A stretch of 52,912 nt of DNA from Lachnospiraceae bacterium (GTDB lineage: Bacteria > Bacillota > Clostridia > Lachnospirales > Lachnospiraceae). A program made the translations under genes and the position numbers. Positions within the stretch are counted from its first letter, which is position 1; every line of letters begins with the position of its first letter. The stretch is taken from positions 1 to 52,912 of the forward strand of contig JAILLW010000057.1 in NCBI GenBank assembly GCA_024692955.1. The letters are read 5' to 3'. Below, in pieces: positions 1-8,063 of this stretch. The notes under the pieces were generated by a model. That model saw nothing but the letters and a program-made list of their open reading frames with translations, searched no databases and was not told the origin of the DNA.

Positions 1-611
1 CCCTGATCACCGCCACCATCGGAAATGTTACATTTCCGGCCGACGCGGATGATTATGAAAAGCTTTTCTCCCTGATGGATAAAGCACTCTATCACGGGAA
101 ACGCAGGGGCCGGAACTGTTATACGATCTATGACAGGGAAAAACATGCGAATCTGGAGGTCCGCAGCCTGGCTAAGAGCGGGATCTACACCAGCATGCGG
201 GAGCTTTCAAAGCTCTTTGCCGGAAAGAGCCGCCTCATAGACAGACTCGGGGCCGTAATGCCGGTTTTGAACGACGGTTTTCAGATCCATACCATGTATT
301 ACGCTTTCCCCGGCGGGGAGGCCGTAAACGTGCTGGATCCTTCGGATCACGCAAGGATCGGCGACATCTCTTCGCAGATCATGGATGATATCGTTCTCTT
401 CGACTCCGTGGATGACCTTCGGGAAGCCTGTCCGGCATTCCATAAGGCTCTGACCGGGCGGAATGCCGTATCGGTACTTATCATCCGCATCGGTACCGCG
501 GATGAGCCTTCCGGATATCGCATCTGCCCCGAGAAGCGCAGACACCGCATCCGGCAGGAGGACGAATACGGGATCCTTTATTTCCTTTCAAGCCTTGCAG
601 CGGGAGTATAG
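1..611 (+). CDS. Diguanylate cyclase (GGDEF) C-terminal part, truncated by window edge
   Basis: The frame is open from base 3 and ends in TAG at 609-611. The first ~45 residues match the end of a GGDEF domain: a TATIGNVTFP stretch, then an acidic ADADDYEKLF segment, and MDKALYHGKRRGRN, the usual DKALY-K-GRN end of the fold. This enzyme class makes cyclic di-GMP from two GTP; the GGDEF signature itself lies outside the window. After the domain come ~150 residues that I do not recognise (perhaps a GAF-like sensor), so the order is GGDEF then C-terminal domain, which is unusual. It sits 3 bp before the next gene and is probably in one operon with it. Identification of the family is good; the role of the tail is unknown. 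Confidence 0.75.
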   Translation, partial: LITATIGNVTFPADADDYEKLFSLMDKALYHGKRRGRNCYTIYDREKHANLEVRSLAKSGIYTSMRELSKLFAGKSRLIDRLGAVMPVLNDGFQIHTMYYAFPGGEAVNVLDPSDHARIGDISSQIMDDIVLFDSVDDLREACPAFHKALTGRNAVSVLIIRIGTADEPSGYRICPEKRRHRIRQEDEYGILYFLSSLAAGV

Positions 612-614
612 CCT

Positions 615-1658
615 ATGTCCTCGAAAACAAAGAATACTATCATCGTCGTAACCACCATCCTTCTTCTCGGGATCATCCTCGCCGGCTCCATTATCTTCAG
701 GATCCTGGGGGAGCGGATCCCGGACAATGATCCGTCCGTGATCGGAAATACTGCCGGAAATCTCAACAACGGCGGGTATTTCGCGGAAAGCGGAGACCGG
801 GTCTATTTCTCCAACCCTTTCGACAAGGGTTCGATCTATTCCATGAATCCGGACGAAACGGATTTTAAAAAGGTAACCTCCTCCTCCTCCAAAAACATCC
901 TGGTGGGCGGCGATTACCTCTACTACTATATGGATACCTCCGGAGGCGGCACCGGTCTCGGTTATGTGGTAAAGACCTTCGGTGTCTACCGCTGCGACAA
1001 AGACGGGCGGAACGCCAAATGCCTTGACAGGGAGGCTGCCGTCATCATGCAGCTTGTCGGTAATTATGTTTATTATCAGCGTTATAACAATAAGGATTTC
1101 ACCAAGACCTATAAGGTGAAGACGGACAAGTCCGAACAGATCCTCGTATCCGACTCGATCATCAATCCGGCTGCCGCGGCCAACGGCACCATTTATTTTA
1201 ACGGGACCGAAAAGGATCATTATCTCTATGCGATGGATACGCGGAACGATACCGCCTATACGATCTATAAAGGAAATGTATGGTATCCCCAGTATCAAGA
1301 CGGATATATCTACTATATGGATGTGGGCTCCGACTACCGGATCTGCCGCTTTAATCCCGGAACCAACGAAACGGTGGTCCTGACAAATGACCGTGTCGAT
1401 TCCTTTAACGTCGGCCGTTTCAACATCTATTATCAGAAAAATGATGCCAATGCCCCCTGCCTTATGCGGATGAACCTGGACGGTTCCAACCCGGAGGTCG
1501 TGGCCTACGGCAATTTCAATTCCATCAATCTCACATCACAGTATGCCTATTTCCGGCAGTTCGGGGAAGATCAGACCTTCTACCATACCCCCGTGATCGG
1601 AAGCATCAACGTGGAAGGATTCTGGGCCGCCCAGACCGCGGCCATCGAAAACGAATAG
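615..1658 (+). CDS. Membrane-anchored DUF5050 beta-propeller-like protein
   Basis: 347 residues. Residues ~7-29 form one hydrophobic segment (TIIVVTTILLLGIILAG), so the protein is a signal-anchored extracytoplasmic protein. The rest is made of repeating units in which a DG or GD turn is followed by IYY, VYF or YLYYY strands and a short charged turn (for example YVYYQRYNN, IYFNGTEKDH, YIYYMDVGSD). This is the pattern of DUF5050, predicted to be a beta-propeller. No catalytic residues are recognisable. It follows the diguanylate cyclase by 3 bp, so a role at the cell surface tied to c-di-GMP signalling is possible but inferred. The downstream folate gene converges on it within 20 bp. Confidence 0.7.
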   Translation: MSSKTKNTIIVVTTILLLGIILAGSIIFRILGERIPDNDPSVIGNTAGNLNNGGYFAESGDRVYFSNPFDKGSIYSMNPDETDFKKVTSSSSKNILVGGDYLYYYMDTSGGGTGLGYVVKTFGVYRCDKDGRNAKCLDREAAVIMQLVGNYVYYQRYNNKDFTKTYKVKTDKSEQILVSDSIINPAAAANGTIYFNGTEKDHYLYAMDTRNDTAYTIYKGNVWYPQYQDGYIYYMDVGSDYRICRFNPGTNETVVLTNDRVDSFNVGRFNIYYQKNDANAPCLMRMNLDGSNPEVVAYGNFNSINLTSQYAYFRQFGEDQTFYHTPVIGSINVEGFWAAQTAAIENE

Positions 1659-1678
1659 TGTTCTTTCCGTCCGCGCTT

Positions 1679-2524
1679 TTATTCCGCGCCCTTATTCCGC
1701 GCTTTTTCCCGCTCCCCGAGTTCCCGGCACATTTCGGAGACGGTCCTCCCGGTAAGAGGGTTTACATAATATGGAGCGATCTCAAGCATCGGTCTTAGAA
1801 CGAACTCCCGGTTCGAAAGATCGGGATGGGGGATCGAAAGATCCGGATCGCAAAGCAGCAGATCCTCGTAGAAAAGAATATCGATGTCCAGAGTGCGCGG
1901 GCCCCAGTGGACCTCCCGGGTACGGCCCGCTTCATTCTCGATCCTGTGAAGGAGATCCAGCAGGTCGTGAGGAGGAAGAAATGTTTTTATGTAAACTACT
2001 CCGTTCAGGAAATCCTCCTGCTCCACTCCGCCGTAAGGCTTTGTTTCGATGAGGGAGGAACAGATCACGTCTCTTATGCTCTCTTCTGTCTTAAGTTTAC
2101 ATAATGCATCTTCTATATACTGTCTTCGATCTCCGATATTGGAGCCGATCCCCAGATATACCCTGTTCCATTTTCTCGTTATGTTAACCGATATGTTTTT
2201 GAATTCCTCCTTTACGGGGGCATTCGGCTTATGGATCGTGACCGTAACCTCCCGGATCAGTGCGTAGCGGACGAGAAGCTCCGTCGCAAGGTGCTCGGCA
2301 AGGGCTTCGATCAGATCGTAGCGGGTGGCGGACACATAATCCGAGATAAATGTGCAGACACCGGAGTAATTGACCGTCTTTTCAAGATCGTCGGCAAGTC
2401 CGGCGGGGCGAAGCTCCATCCCCAGATCCACATCCACGAAGAAAAACTGTCCGTCCCTCTTTTCATGCTCCCGTACGCCGTGATAGGCAAATACCTTCAG
2501 CTGTTCGATCCTGATATGATCCAT
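1679..2524 (-). CDS. folBK: Fused dihydroneopterin aldolase / HPPK (FolB-FolK)
   Basis: 281 residues carrying two consecutive steps of tetrahydrofolate synthesis. Residues 1 to ~118 are FolB (IEQLKVFAYHGVREHE, later LIEALAEHLATELL), which cleaves dihydroneopterin to 6-hydroxymethyl-dihydropterin. Residues ~121-281 are FolK, 6-hydroxymethyl-dihydropterin pyrophosphokinase: YLGIGSNIGDR, GPRTLDIDILFY with the Mg-binding aspartates, and IPHPDLSNREFVLRPM. FolB-FolK fusions are known in Clostridia. It is the last gene of the folate operon, 33 bp after folP. Three exact copies of the dispersed TTATGTAAAC word lie inside it, in two orientations, read as YVN, VYI and LCK, so they are not a peptide motif. 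Confidence 0.93.
   Translation of the reverse strand: MDHIRIEQLKVFAYHGVREHEKRDGQFFFVDVDLGMELRPAGLADDLEKTVNYSGVCTFISDYVSATRYDLIEALAEHLATELLVRYALIREVTVTIHKPNAPVKEEFKNISVNITRKWNRVYLGIGSNIGDRRQYIEDALCKLKTEESIRDVICSSLIETKPYGGVEQEDFLNGVVYIKTFLPPHDLLDLLHRIENEAGRTREVHWGPRTLDIDILFYEDLLLCDPDLSIPHPDLSNREFVLRPMLEIAPYYVNPLTGRTVSEMCRELGEREKARNKGAE
1760..2104. repeat. Dispersed 10-bp motif, three exact copies in folBK
   Basis: GTTTACATAA at 1760-1769 and 2095-2104, TTATGTAAAC at 1987-1996; the variant TTATGTTAAC is at 2179-2188. They encode YVN, LCK, VYI and similar, in three phases. Confidence 0.8.
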
Positions 2525-2557
2525 GATACTCCTTTCCGCTTTGCGAAAGCTTCCCGA

Positions 2558-3412
2558 CTATCTTTTCGGGATAAGGGCTTCCGCCATCCGGACCGCCCTG
2601 ACATTCTCCTTTACATCATGAACACGGATGTATCTCACGCCCGAAAGGACCGCGTGCACGGTAAGGGCAAGTGTTCCCTCCAGTCTCTCCTCCACGGGAA
2701 GATCCAACACATATCCGATCACGGATTTCCGGGATACCCCGAGAAGCCATCCGGGGGTAAATACCCCGGCGTTTTTTTCTTTGTCCGCTCCGTCCTTTTT
2801 TTCTTTGTCCGGATATCCTGCCCGGAATGAAAGTTTACATAACTCTCCAATGCTGCGGAGCAGGGCAAGGTTTTCCTCCTGGGTCTTATTAAAACCGATC
2901 CCGGGATCCAGAATGATCTTCTCCGGATCGATGCCAAAAGAAAGGGCATTTGCCGTAAGCTCTTTCATCTCAGCGCAAAACCGGTTTACATAATTCTCAT
3001 CCACCGTGTCCGCCCCCGGAACATTATGGGTCAGGACATAAATAACACCTGTTTTTGAAACCACCCTTCCAAGGTCCGGGTCCGCTCTGAGCCCACTGAT
3101 GTCATTTACGATGGAGGCCCCGGCACGGATGGCCGCCTCCGCGGTCCCTGCCTTATAGGTATCAACCGATACCGGAATATCAAACCTTGCTTTGATCGCT
3201 TCAATAACAGGCGTTACTCTTTCAATCTCCTCCTCCATCGGAACCCTGACGGCCCCGGGTCTTGTGGATTCTCCTCCCACATCGATGATCCCGGCCCCCT
3301 CGCGGATCATCTCCTCCGTACGGAAGAGCGCGGTGGATACATCCGGACAGTTTCCACCGTCCGAGAAGGAATCCGGAGTCACATTTAATATTCCCATAAC
3401 AGTTGTTATCAT
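2558..3412 (-). CDS. folP: Dihydropteroate synthase
   Basis: 284 residues; joins 6-hydroxymethyl-dihydropterin pyrophosphate to p-aminobenzoate, the sulfonamide target. Both family signatures are present: GILNVTPDSFSDGG near the N-terminus and GAGIIDVGGESTRPGA around residues 39-54. The pterin-site DPGIGF and GVSRKS are also there. Before GVSRKS lies a lysine/aspartate-rich insertion of roughly 25-30 residues not usual for the family, with DKEKKDGADKEKN made by a 16-bp direct repeat at 2772-2787 and 2796-2811. Two dispersed-motif copies (2833, 2984) lie in this gene. It sits between folC and folBK; flanking gaps are 41 and 33 bp, consistent with one transcript. Confidence 0.95.
   Translation of the reverse strand: MITTVMGILNVTPDSFSDGGNCPDVSTALFRTEEMIREGAGIIDVGGESTRPGAVRVPMEEEIERVTPVIEAIKARFDIPVSVDTYKAGTAEAAIRAGASIVNDISGLRADPDLGRVVSKTGVIYVLTHNVPGADTVDENYVNRFCAEMKELTANALSFGIDPEKIILDPGIGFNKTQEENLALLRSIGELCKLSFRAGYPDKEKKDGADKEKNAGVFTPGWLLGVSRKSVIGYVLDLPVEERLEGTLALTVHAVLSGVRYIRVHDVKENVRAVRMAEALIPKR
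2772..2811. repeat. 16-bp direct repeat inside folP
   Basis: TTTTTTTCTTTGTCCG at 2772-2787 and 2796-2811, a 24-bp period encoding the repeated DKEK of the FolP insertion. Confidence 0.75.
2833..2993. repeat. Dispersed 10-bp motif, two exact copies in folP
   Basis: GTTTACATAA at 2833-2842 (read LCK) and 2984-2993 (read YVN). Confidence 0.8.
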
Positions 3413-3453
3413 ATCTGCTGTCCCTTCACCGCCGTTTCATCACAGGTGTTTTT

Positions 3454-4767
3454 TCACCGGCTCTCTTTGCTTGCGAGCTTTCCGATATATCGCTTCGCAG
3501 CCTTCAGGATGCTTAAGGAGCCGAAGATAAGGATCACGTCCTTTTTCCCGGCGGAAAGAAGGGCAAGTTCGATCGCTTCTTCAAGTCCTCCGATGGAGGT
3601 CACGTCCGAAATCTCTTCCGGAGCGTCCGCCGCGAGGGAAGATGAATCATATCCCCGCTCTCCGAAGGTGGATATGGTAAAGAGCCTGGAAAGGCAGGGT
3701 GCAAGTTCCCCGAAGACGGCTTCATGATCCTTATCCTTCAGCATTCCCGCGATCCCGATGATCCGCCGTCCCCCGTAATACTGTCCGAGAGTTTCCTTAA
3801 GCACGGCCGCGCCTCCGATATTGTGGGCGCCGTCCAGAATGATGACCGGCGCTTCGGAAAGGATCTCGAAGCGTCCCGGGTGTTTCGTGTTATGTAAACC
3901 TTTTCGGATCATCCTTACGGTCGGGAGATTCGGGTCTTGCATATTATGTAAACCCGCTTGAGGAATCTTCAATGACAGTTCCGGACATTTTCCAAAAAGG
4001 AGCCGGGCCGCCGTCACCGCAAGTGCCGCGTTTTGGGCCTGATGCTTTCCGGGAAGTGGTACCGGAAGATCCTTAAGGACATTCTCTCCGACGGAAAGAT
4101 CGATACTCATAAGATGCTTTCGCCGGTCATACTTTACCGTATATGCGGAAGGATCCACCGTAAGAAACGGCACCGCAAGGGCCTTTGCCCTTTCCTCAAG
4201 GGCCGAAAGCGCCTCCGGGGGCTGCCCGGCACTAAGAGCGATGCACCCCGGTTTCAGGATCCCGGCCTTGTTGGAGGCAATTTTATGTAAACTCCCTCCC
4301 AGGTATTCCGTATGATCCCGGCTGATGGGTGTAAAGACGCAGACCTTCGTACCCTTTACGATATTGGTGGCGTCAAGTTCTCCTCCCATTCCCGCTTCAA
4401 TCACCGCAACATCACACTGCTTTTCCCGGAAATACCGGAATGCCAGAGCGGTCAGTGCTTCGAATTCCGAAACGGAAGCATCCGGATACAGTTCCTTCGC
4501 GTATCCGAAGATTTCCCCGAGGCCTTCCTTCATCTCCTTCTTCGTGATGGGGCGGCCGTTCACGCGGATCACTTCCTCATCGGAGAAAACCGCGGGAGAG
4601 GTGTAGGTCCCGACCTTCAGTCCGCTTTCTTTCAGAACAGACGAAAGAAAGGCCGCAACCGAGCCTTTCCCGTTGGTTCCCGCGATATGGATGACATTCA
4701 GTTCATCCTGCGGATCATTCAGTTTCCCGCAAAGAGCGCGGATCCTTTCCAGCGTGAAGTCGATCAT
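3454..4767 (-). CDS. folC: Folylpolyglutamate / dihydrofolate synthase
   Basis: About 437 residues; adds glutamate to dihydropteroate and folates using ATP. The P-loop is HIAGTNGKGSVAAFL near residue 27, followed by SPAVFSDEEVIRVNG, the GGELDATN Mg loop, and PGRFEIL with ILDGAHN in the C-terminal Mur-ligase-like domain. The N-terminus is some 20 residues shorter than common homologues. The start is either ATG at 4767 or an adjacent GTG at 4770; neither has a clear ribosome binding site, and only 5-8 bp separate it from the upstream PH-domain gene, so translational coupling is likely. Three dispersed-motif copies (3890, 3944, 4283) lie here, two of them 54 bp apart and both read as GLHN. Confidence 0.94.
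   Translation of the reverse strand: MIDFTLERIRALCGKLNDPQDELNVIHIAGTNGKGSVAAFLSSVLKESGLKVGTYTSPAVFSDEEVIRVNGRPITKKEMKEGLGEIFGYAKELYPDASVSEFEALTALAFRYFREKQCDVAVIEAGMGGELDATNIVKGTKVCVFTPISRDHTEYLGGSLHKIASNKAGILKPGCIALSAGQPPEALSALEERAKALAVPFLTVDPSAYTVKYDRRKHLMSIDLSVGENVLKDLPVPLPGKHQAQNAALAVTAARLLFGKCPELSLKIPQAGLHNMQDPNLPTVRMIRKGLHNTKHPGRFEILSEAPVIILDGAHNIGGAAVLKETLGQYYGGRRIIGIAGMLKDKDHEAVFGELAPCLSRLFTISTFGERGYDSSSLAADAPEEISDVTSIGGLEEAIELALLSAGKKDVILIFGSLSILKAAKRYIGKLASKESR
3890..4292. repeat. Dispersed 10-bp motif, three exact copies in folC
   Basis: TTATGTAAAC at 3890-3899, 3944-3953 and 4283-4292, all in the plus orientation, read as LHN, LHN and LHK. Confidence 0.8.
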
Positions 4768-4775
4768 CACGCCGT

Positions 4776-5204
4776 TCAGTCGATCATCGAAAGATCGATA
4801 TCATCATTTTCCGCAAAGGCCACATGGGGATCCACGCCGATATTCTGCATATTGAGGGTACGGCGTCTGATCCTTGCCACTTCGGACTTCTCCAGAATAT
4901 AGTTCTTGATCTCCTTCGCATGCCGGATATGAAGAAGCTCCATTTTCTGATCCGTTACGTCCCCGGTAAAGCAGACGACGGTCCCGAGTCCCACGATCCG
5001 CTCAAAAAAGCTGGAGGTCAGTTTCACGTCCTGGATCTTGTACATATAACAGTCATCCTCGGTCTTGTTGAAAAAGCCCCGGTCCGTTGTTACCATATCA
5101 TCTTTGACATGATACTTTGTGAAGGTCCAGGGAAGACCCAGAAAGACCCAGCGCTTTCTTTCTGAGTATTCGACTTTCTCCATGGTTTCGTCTTTTTCCC
5201 GCAT
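4776..5204 (-). CDS. PH-domain (bPH_2-like) protein
   Basis: 142 residues without membrane segments. The middle (about residues 15-100) has the strand pattern of bacterial PH domains of the YdbS/YdbT type: W-FLGLPWTFTKYHV, MVTTDRGFF, YKIQDVKLT-SFFERIVGLGTV, then a helix LLHIRHAKEIKNYIL. The C-terminal ~35 residues are a charged tail (ARIRRRTLNM). Function unknown. It is the first gene of the folate operon: a promoter lies 55-83 bp upstream and folC starts a few bases after it ends. The start ATG at 5204 has GGAGG nine bases upstream; an ATG at residue 8 is an alternative. Confidence 0.6.
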   Translation of the reverse strand: MREKDETMEKVEYSERKRWVFLGLPWTFTKYHVKDDMVTTDRGFFNKTEDDCYMYKIQDVKLTSSFFERIVGLGTVVCFTGDVTDQKMELLHIRHAKEIKNYILEKSEVARIRRRTLNMQNIGVDPHVAFAENDDIDLSMID

Positions 5205-5258
5205 CCGTTCATTCCTCCGTTTTGATTTCCGCCTTCCGGTTTCCGGCGATCCAAATGC

Positions 5259-5287
5259 ATTATAACAATTCCCGCGGTTTCTATCAA
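5259..5287 (-). promoter_or_regulatory. Predicted sigma-A promoter of the folate operon
   Basis: On the minus strand TTGATA (5282-5287) and a perfect TATAAT (5259-5264) are separated by 17 bp, about 55 bp before the PH-domain start codon. No room is left for a large riboswitch in the leader. Confidence 0.7.
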
Positions 5288-5406
5288 TCCCGATCTCTCC
5301 GCGGGGTCATAAAAGATGCATTTCCGGAAGATCGCTGGCGAAAACCTCCGGTGGCGTAGTATAATGGATAACGATCGCGAAAACAACGATATCAACGGAG
5401 AAGACC

Positions 5407-5952
5407 ATGAAGAAAAACTCTGACGGCAAAAAAGGTTCTTCCGATAACGGCGGATCGAAGAAAAAAAGACCGAACATCCTTCTGCTGCTCATACTGTGGC
5501 TGCTCTTTCTGGGATGCACGGCCCTTATCTGCTATCTTTCTTTTGAAAACGGTGATAAGGCAAAGGAACTCGGAAGTTCCCTCACCCTGAAACTTGCCCA
5601 GTGGAATTTCCAGCTGGAGGATGTCCCCGAGGAGGCACTTACCGGCTTTACCTACAAGTTCCGCCAGCTTGGGCGGCTCCTGATCTTTTTCGTACTGGGA
5701 GTCATCGGGACCGGCACGATCCATTATACGCTGAGATCCGCCCGCTGGATCATCCGTTCCCTTATCTCCACCGCGCTCCTTATCGGGATCGCCGTATTTA
5801 CCGAGCGATATAAGCTTCATCTTCCCACCAGGCACTATTCCGCCGATGAGATGATGATCAGTATCATCGGGGTCCTGCTGGGCTTCCTCTTCGTGAGTTT
5901 CGTGACCCTTGTGGTCGTAACGGCAAGGAGGATCGCCTCGCTGCGGGAGTGA
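5407..5952 (+). CDS. VanZ-family membrane protein
   Basis: 181 residues. A basic, glycine- and lysine-rich N-terminal tail (~22 residues) precedes a transmembrane segment (NILLLLILWLLFLGCTALIC), the family's YLSFENGDKA block, a region with FRQLGRLLIFFVLG, and two more segments ending IIGVLLGFLFVSFVTLVVV. Four membrane spans in total, as in the VanZ-like family. VanZ in glycopeptide-resistance clusters gives low-level teicoplanin resistance, but the domain is widespread and no resistance genes are nearby, so no such role should be inferred. Transcribed alone; a TATAAT (5360-5365) precedes it but no good -35 is visible. The ribosome binding site is weak (CGGAGAAG). Confidence 0.75.
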   Translation: MKKNSDGKKGSSDNGGSKKKRPNILLLLILWLLFLGCTALICYLSFENGDKAKELGSSLTLKLAQWNFQLEDVPEEALTGFTYKFRQLGRLLIFFVLGVIGTGTIHYTLRSARWIIRSLISTALLIGIAVFTERYKLHLPTRHYSADEMMISIIGVLLGFLFVSFVTLVVVTARRIASLRE

Positions 5953-6009
5953 CCGCCTGCGGAAGCGGCCGCCTGCCGCCGTTCTTATGCGTTCTTATAA
6001 AGCCTCCGC

Positions 6010-6441
6010 TCAGTTCAGCGGGCTCATCTTCTCCTCACAGTATTTGCAGCGGTAGATCTCCTTATCCGGATCCGCCAGCACGAAGATATGGGGCAGTTCC
6101 TGCTCGATGGAAGTGATACAGCGCGGGTTTTTGCAATAGATGATGTTTTTGATCTCTTTCGGAAGCGTCAGCTCCTTCTTATCCACGATCTCCCCGTCCT
6201 TGATCACGTTGACCGTGATATTGTGATCGATGAACGCGAGGATGCTGAGGTCCAGCGTGTCTATGTCACATTCCACCTTCAGGATATCCTTTTTCCCGAG
6301 TTTGTTTGACCGCGCGTTCTTGATGATCGCCACGGTGCAGTCCAGCTTGTCAAGGCCCAGATGATGATAGATCTGCAGGCTCTTTCCCGCCTTGATATGA
6401 TCGAGGACAAAGCCCTCTTCGATTTTTCCCACATTCAGCAT
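6010..6441 (-). CDS. pyrI: Aspartate carbamoyltransferase regulatory chain
   Basis: 143 residues. PyrI binds nucleotide effectors and connects PyrB trimers in the ATCase holoenzyme. The N-terminal allosteric domain (MLNVGKIEEGFVLDHIKAGKS) and the C-terminal zinc domain are both present, the latter with CKNPRC and CKYC pairs holding the Zn ion. Length fits the family (about 140-155). It follows pyrB by 72 bp, and that spacer holds three copies of the dispersed 10-bp word at exact 20-bp intervals. A pyrB-pyrI pair is less common in Firmicutes than PyrB alone but is usual in Clostridia. Confidence 0.95.
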   Translation of the reverse strand: MLNVGKIEEGFVLDHIKAGKSLQIYHHLGLDKLDCTVAIIKNARSNKLGKKDILKVECDIDTLDLSILAFIDHNITVNVIKDGEIVDKKELTLPKEIKNIIYCKNPRCITSIEQELPHIFVLADPDKEIYRCKYCEEKMSPLN

Positions 6442-6473
6442 ATGTGATCTCCTGTTGTTGCGTAAATCTTAAG

Positions 6474-6523
6474 TTATGTTAACTAAAAATTGATTATGTA
6501 AACCGGTTTAGAGTTATGTCAAC
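6474..6523 (-). repeat. Three TTATGTNAAC iterons at 20-bp spacing between pyrB and pyrI
   Basis: On the plus strand TTATGTTAAC starts at 6474, TTATGTAAAC at 6494 and TTATGTCAAC at 6514: same orientation, differing only at the seventh base, starts exactly 20 bp (about two helical turns) apart. The last one contains the pyrB stop codon. Such phasing is typical of protein-binding arrays on one face of DNA. The middle copy is an exact match to the dispersed motif found elsewhere in the window. Confidence 0.7.
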
Positions 6524-7431
6524 TTGATCTCCAGCAGGGTCAGAATCAGCGCCATCCTCACATAGACTCCGTACTGCACCTGCTTGAAATAGGCAGCTCG
6601 CGGGTCGTCATCCACCTCCACCGAGATCTCGTTCACCCTGGGCAGGGGATGAAGCACGAGCATATCCTTCTTTGCGAGGCTCATCTTTTCCTTGTTCAGG
6701 ATGTAGAAATCCTTCAGTCGCACATAGTCTTCCTCATTGAAGAAGCGCTCCCGCTGAACTCTGGTCATATAGAGGAAATCCAGCTCTCCCATCACCTCAT
6801 CGAGGCTGATCACTTCCTTGTATTCGATATCCTTCTCCTTCAGACTCTCCGTGATATAATCCGGTACCCTGAGCTCCGGAGGCGATATGAAGACGAAACG
6901 GATCCCCGGGTAGCGCATCAGCGCGTTGATCAGGGAGTGGACCGTACGGCCGAACTTCAGATCCCCGCAGAGCCCGATGATGAAATCACCGATATGTCCC
7001 TTCAGGGACCGGATCGTGAGAAGGTCCGTCAGGGTCTGGGTCGGATGCTGATGTCCGCCGTCTCCGGCATTGATCACGGGGATCGAGGAATGGGATGCCG
7101 CCACCATGGGCGCCCCCTCCTTGGGATGTCTCATCGCGCAGATATCCGCGAAGCACGAGATCACGCGGATCGTATCCGAAACACTTTCCCCCTTCGCTGC
7201 CGAAGAGGAATTCGCGTCCGAAAACCCGATCACGCTCCCGCCGAGATTCAGCATCGCGCTCTCAAAGGATAACCGGGTTCGGGTGCTCGGTTCATAGAAA
7301 CAGGTCGCAAGTTTTTTGCCGGTGCAGGCATGGGCATATTTTCCCATATCGGCTTCGATGTCATTGGCCAGTATGAAAAGCTCCTCGAGCTCCTCCACAC
7401 TGAAATCCAGCGGACTCATCAAGTGGCGCAT
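6514..7431 (-). CDS. pyrB: Aspartate carbamoyltransferase catalytic chain
   Basis: 305 residues; condenses carbamoyl phosphate and aspartate to carbamoyl-aspartate, the committed step of pyrimidine synthesis. The carbamoyl-phosphate site S-T-R-T-R is at residues 49-53 ([13 protein letters not shown]), with [15 protein letters not shown] and HPLPRVNEI further on. Length is normal. Ribosome binding site GGAGGAG. A terminator-like hairpin (7460-7491) lies just upstream of it and leaves too little room for a separate promoter, so expression either reads through from the nitroreductase side or is controlled by attenuation. Confidence 0.96.
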   Translation of the reverse strand: MRHLMSPLDFSVEELEELFILANDIEADMGKYAHACTGKKLATCFYEPSTRTRLSFESAMLNLGGSVIGFSDANSSSAAKGESVSDTIRVISCFADICAMRHPKEGAPMVAASHSSIPVINAGDGGHQHPTQTLTDLLTIRSLKGHIGDFIIGLCGDLKFGRTVHSLINALMRYPGIRFVFISPPELRVPDYITESLKEKDIEYKEVISLDEVMGELDFLYMTRVQRERFFNEEDYVRLKDFYILNKEKMSLAKKDMLVLHPLPRVNEISVEVDDDPRAAYFKQVQYGVYVRMALILTLLEIKLT

Positions 7432-7459
7432 AGGCCGTTCTCCTCCTTCTTGTCCTTAA

Positions 7460-7491
7460 GAAAAGACCGAAGATAAAATCTCCGGTCTTTT
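7460..7491 (-). terminator. Terminator-like hairpin between nitroreductase and pyrB (possible attenuator)
   Basis: The arms AAAAGACCG (7461-7469) and CGGTCTTTT (7483-7491) pair, extended by AGAT/ATCT with one mismatch, and on the minus strand end in a T-run. It begins 3 bp after the nitroreductase stop and ends 29 bp before the pyrB start. Confidence 0.65.
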
Positions 7492-7494
7492 CGA

Positions 7495-8037
7495 TCATTC
7501 TTTAAATATCAATAAATCCGAAACTTCCTTCCGTTTCGGTGCGGAAGGCTCCTCGTCGGGATATCCGACAGGGATGAGGCAAACGAGCTCCCTCTCTTCC
7601 GGGATCTCCAGCAGCTTCGTGGCGGATTCCTCGTCAAAGATCCCCATGATCACCGTTCCGAGTCCCTTCTCATATGCCGCAAGACAGAAGGTCTGGGCCG
7701 CGACTCCGGCATCGAACATCTGCCATCCGCCCTCCTTGGGAGTGGTATAGGAGCCGTCCCTCTCAAAGCCGCTGCGGTTTTTGATCATGGTAACGGCGAT
7801 CAGCATCGGAGCCTGGCAGATGATCTCCCCGTTATGAGGATGCTGTGAGGTGCATTCGGTACCGATCCTGTCCTTCAGGGCTCCCTCCACCGCAATGTAG
7901 CGCGTGATCTGGGTGTTCTTCCAGGACGGCGCATAGGCCGCTTCGGAAATGATCTCTTCAATGAGCCCGTGATCCACTTTTTCATCTTTGAACTTCCGGA
8001 TGCTCCGGCGTCCCATAATACATTCTTTCGCTGTCAT
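7495..8037 (-). CDS. Nitroreductase family protein
   Basis: 180 residues. The opening (ECIMGRRSIRKFKDEKVDHGLIEEIISEAAYAPS) is the FMN-binding RRSIRKF element of small nitroreductases, followed by W-N-Q/T-type contacts (SWKNTQITRY), a DAGVAAQTFCLAAYEKGLGTV helix, and LIPVGYPDE near the end. These enzymes are flavin-dependent NAD(P)H oxidoreductases acting on nitro compounds, quinones or other acceptors; the physiological substrate is not deducible. The ribosome binding site AAGGAGGG lies between it and putP, 26 bp away, so they are probably co-transcribed. Confidence 0.88.
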   Translation of the reverse strand: MTAKECIMGRRSIRKFKDEKVDHGLIEEIISEAAYAPSWKNTQITRYIAVEGALKDRIGTECTSQHPHNGEIICQAPMLIAVTMIKNRSGFERDGSYTTPKEGGWQMFDAGVAAQTFCLAAYEKGLGTVIMGIFDEESATKLLEIPEERELVCLIPVGYPDEEPSAPKRKEVSDLLIFKE

Positions 8038-8063
8038 AAGTAACCCTCCTTATGAAACAAACT

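Noticed and set aside
5407-5952. VanZ as a glycopeptide resistance gene
   Set aside because: Only the domain is present; no vanH/A/X-like genes or transfer signals are near, and chromosomal VanZ-like proteins are common.
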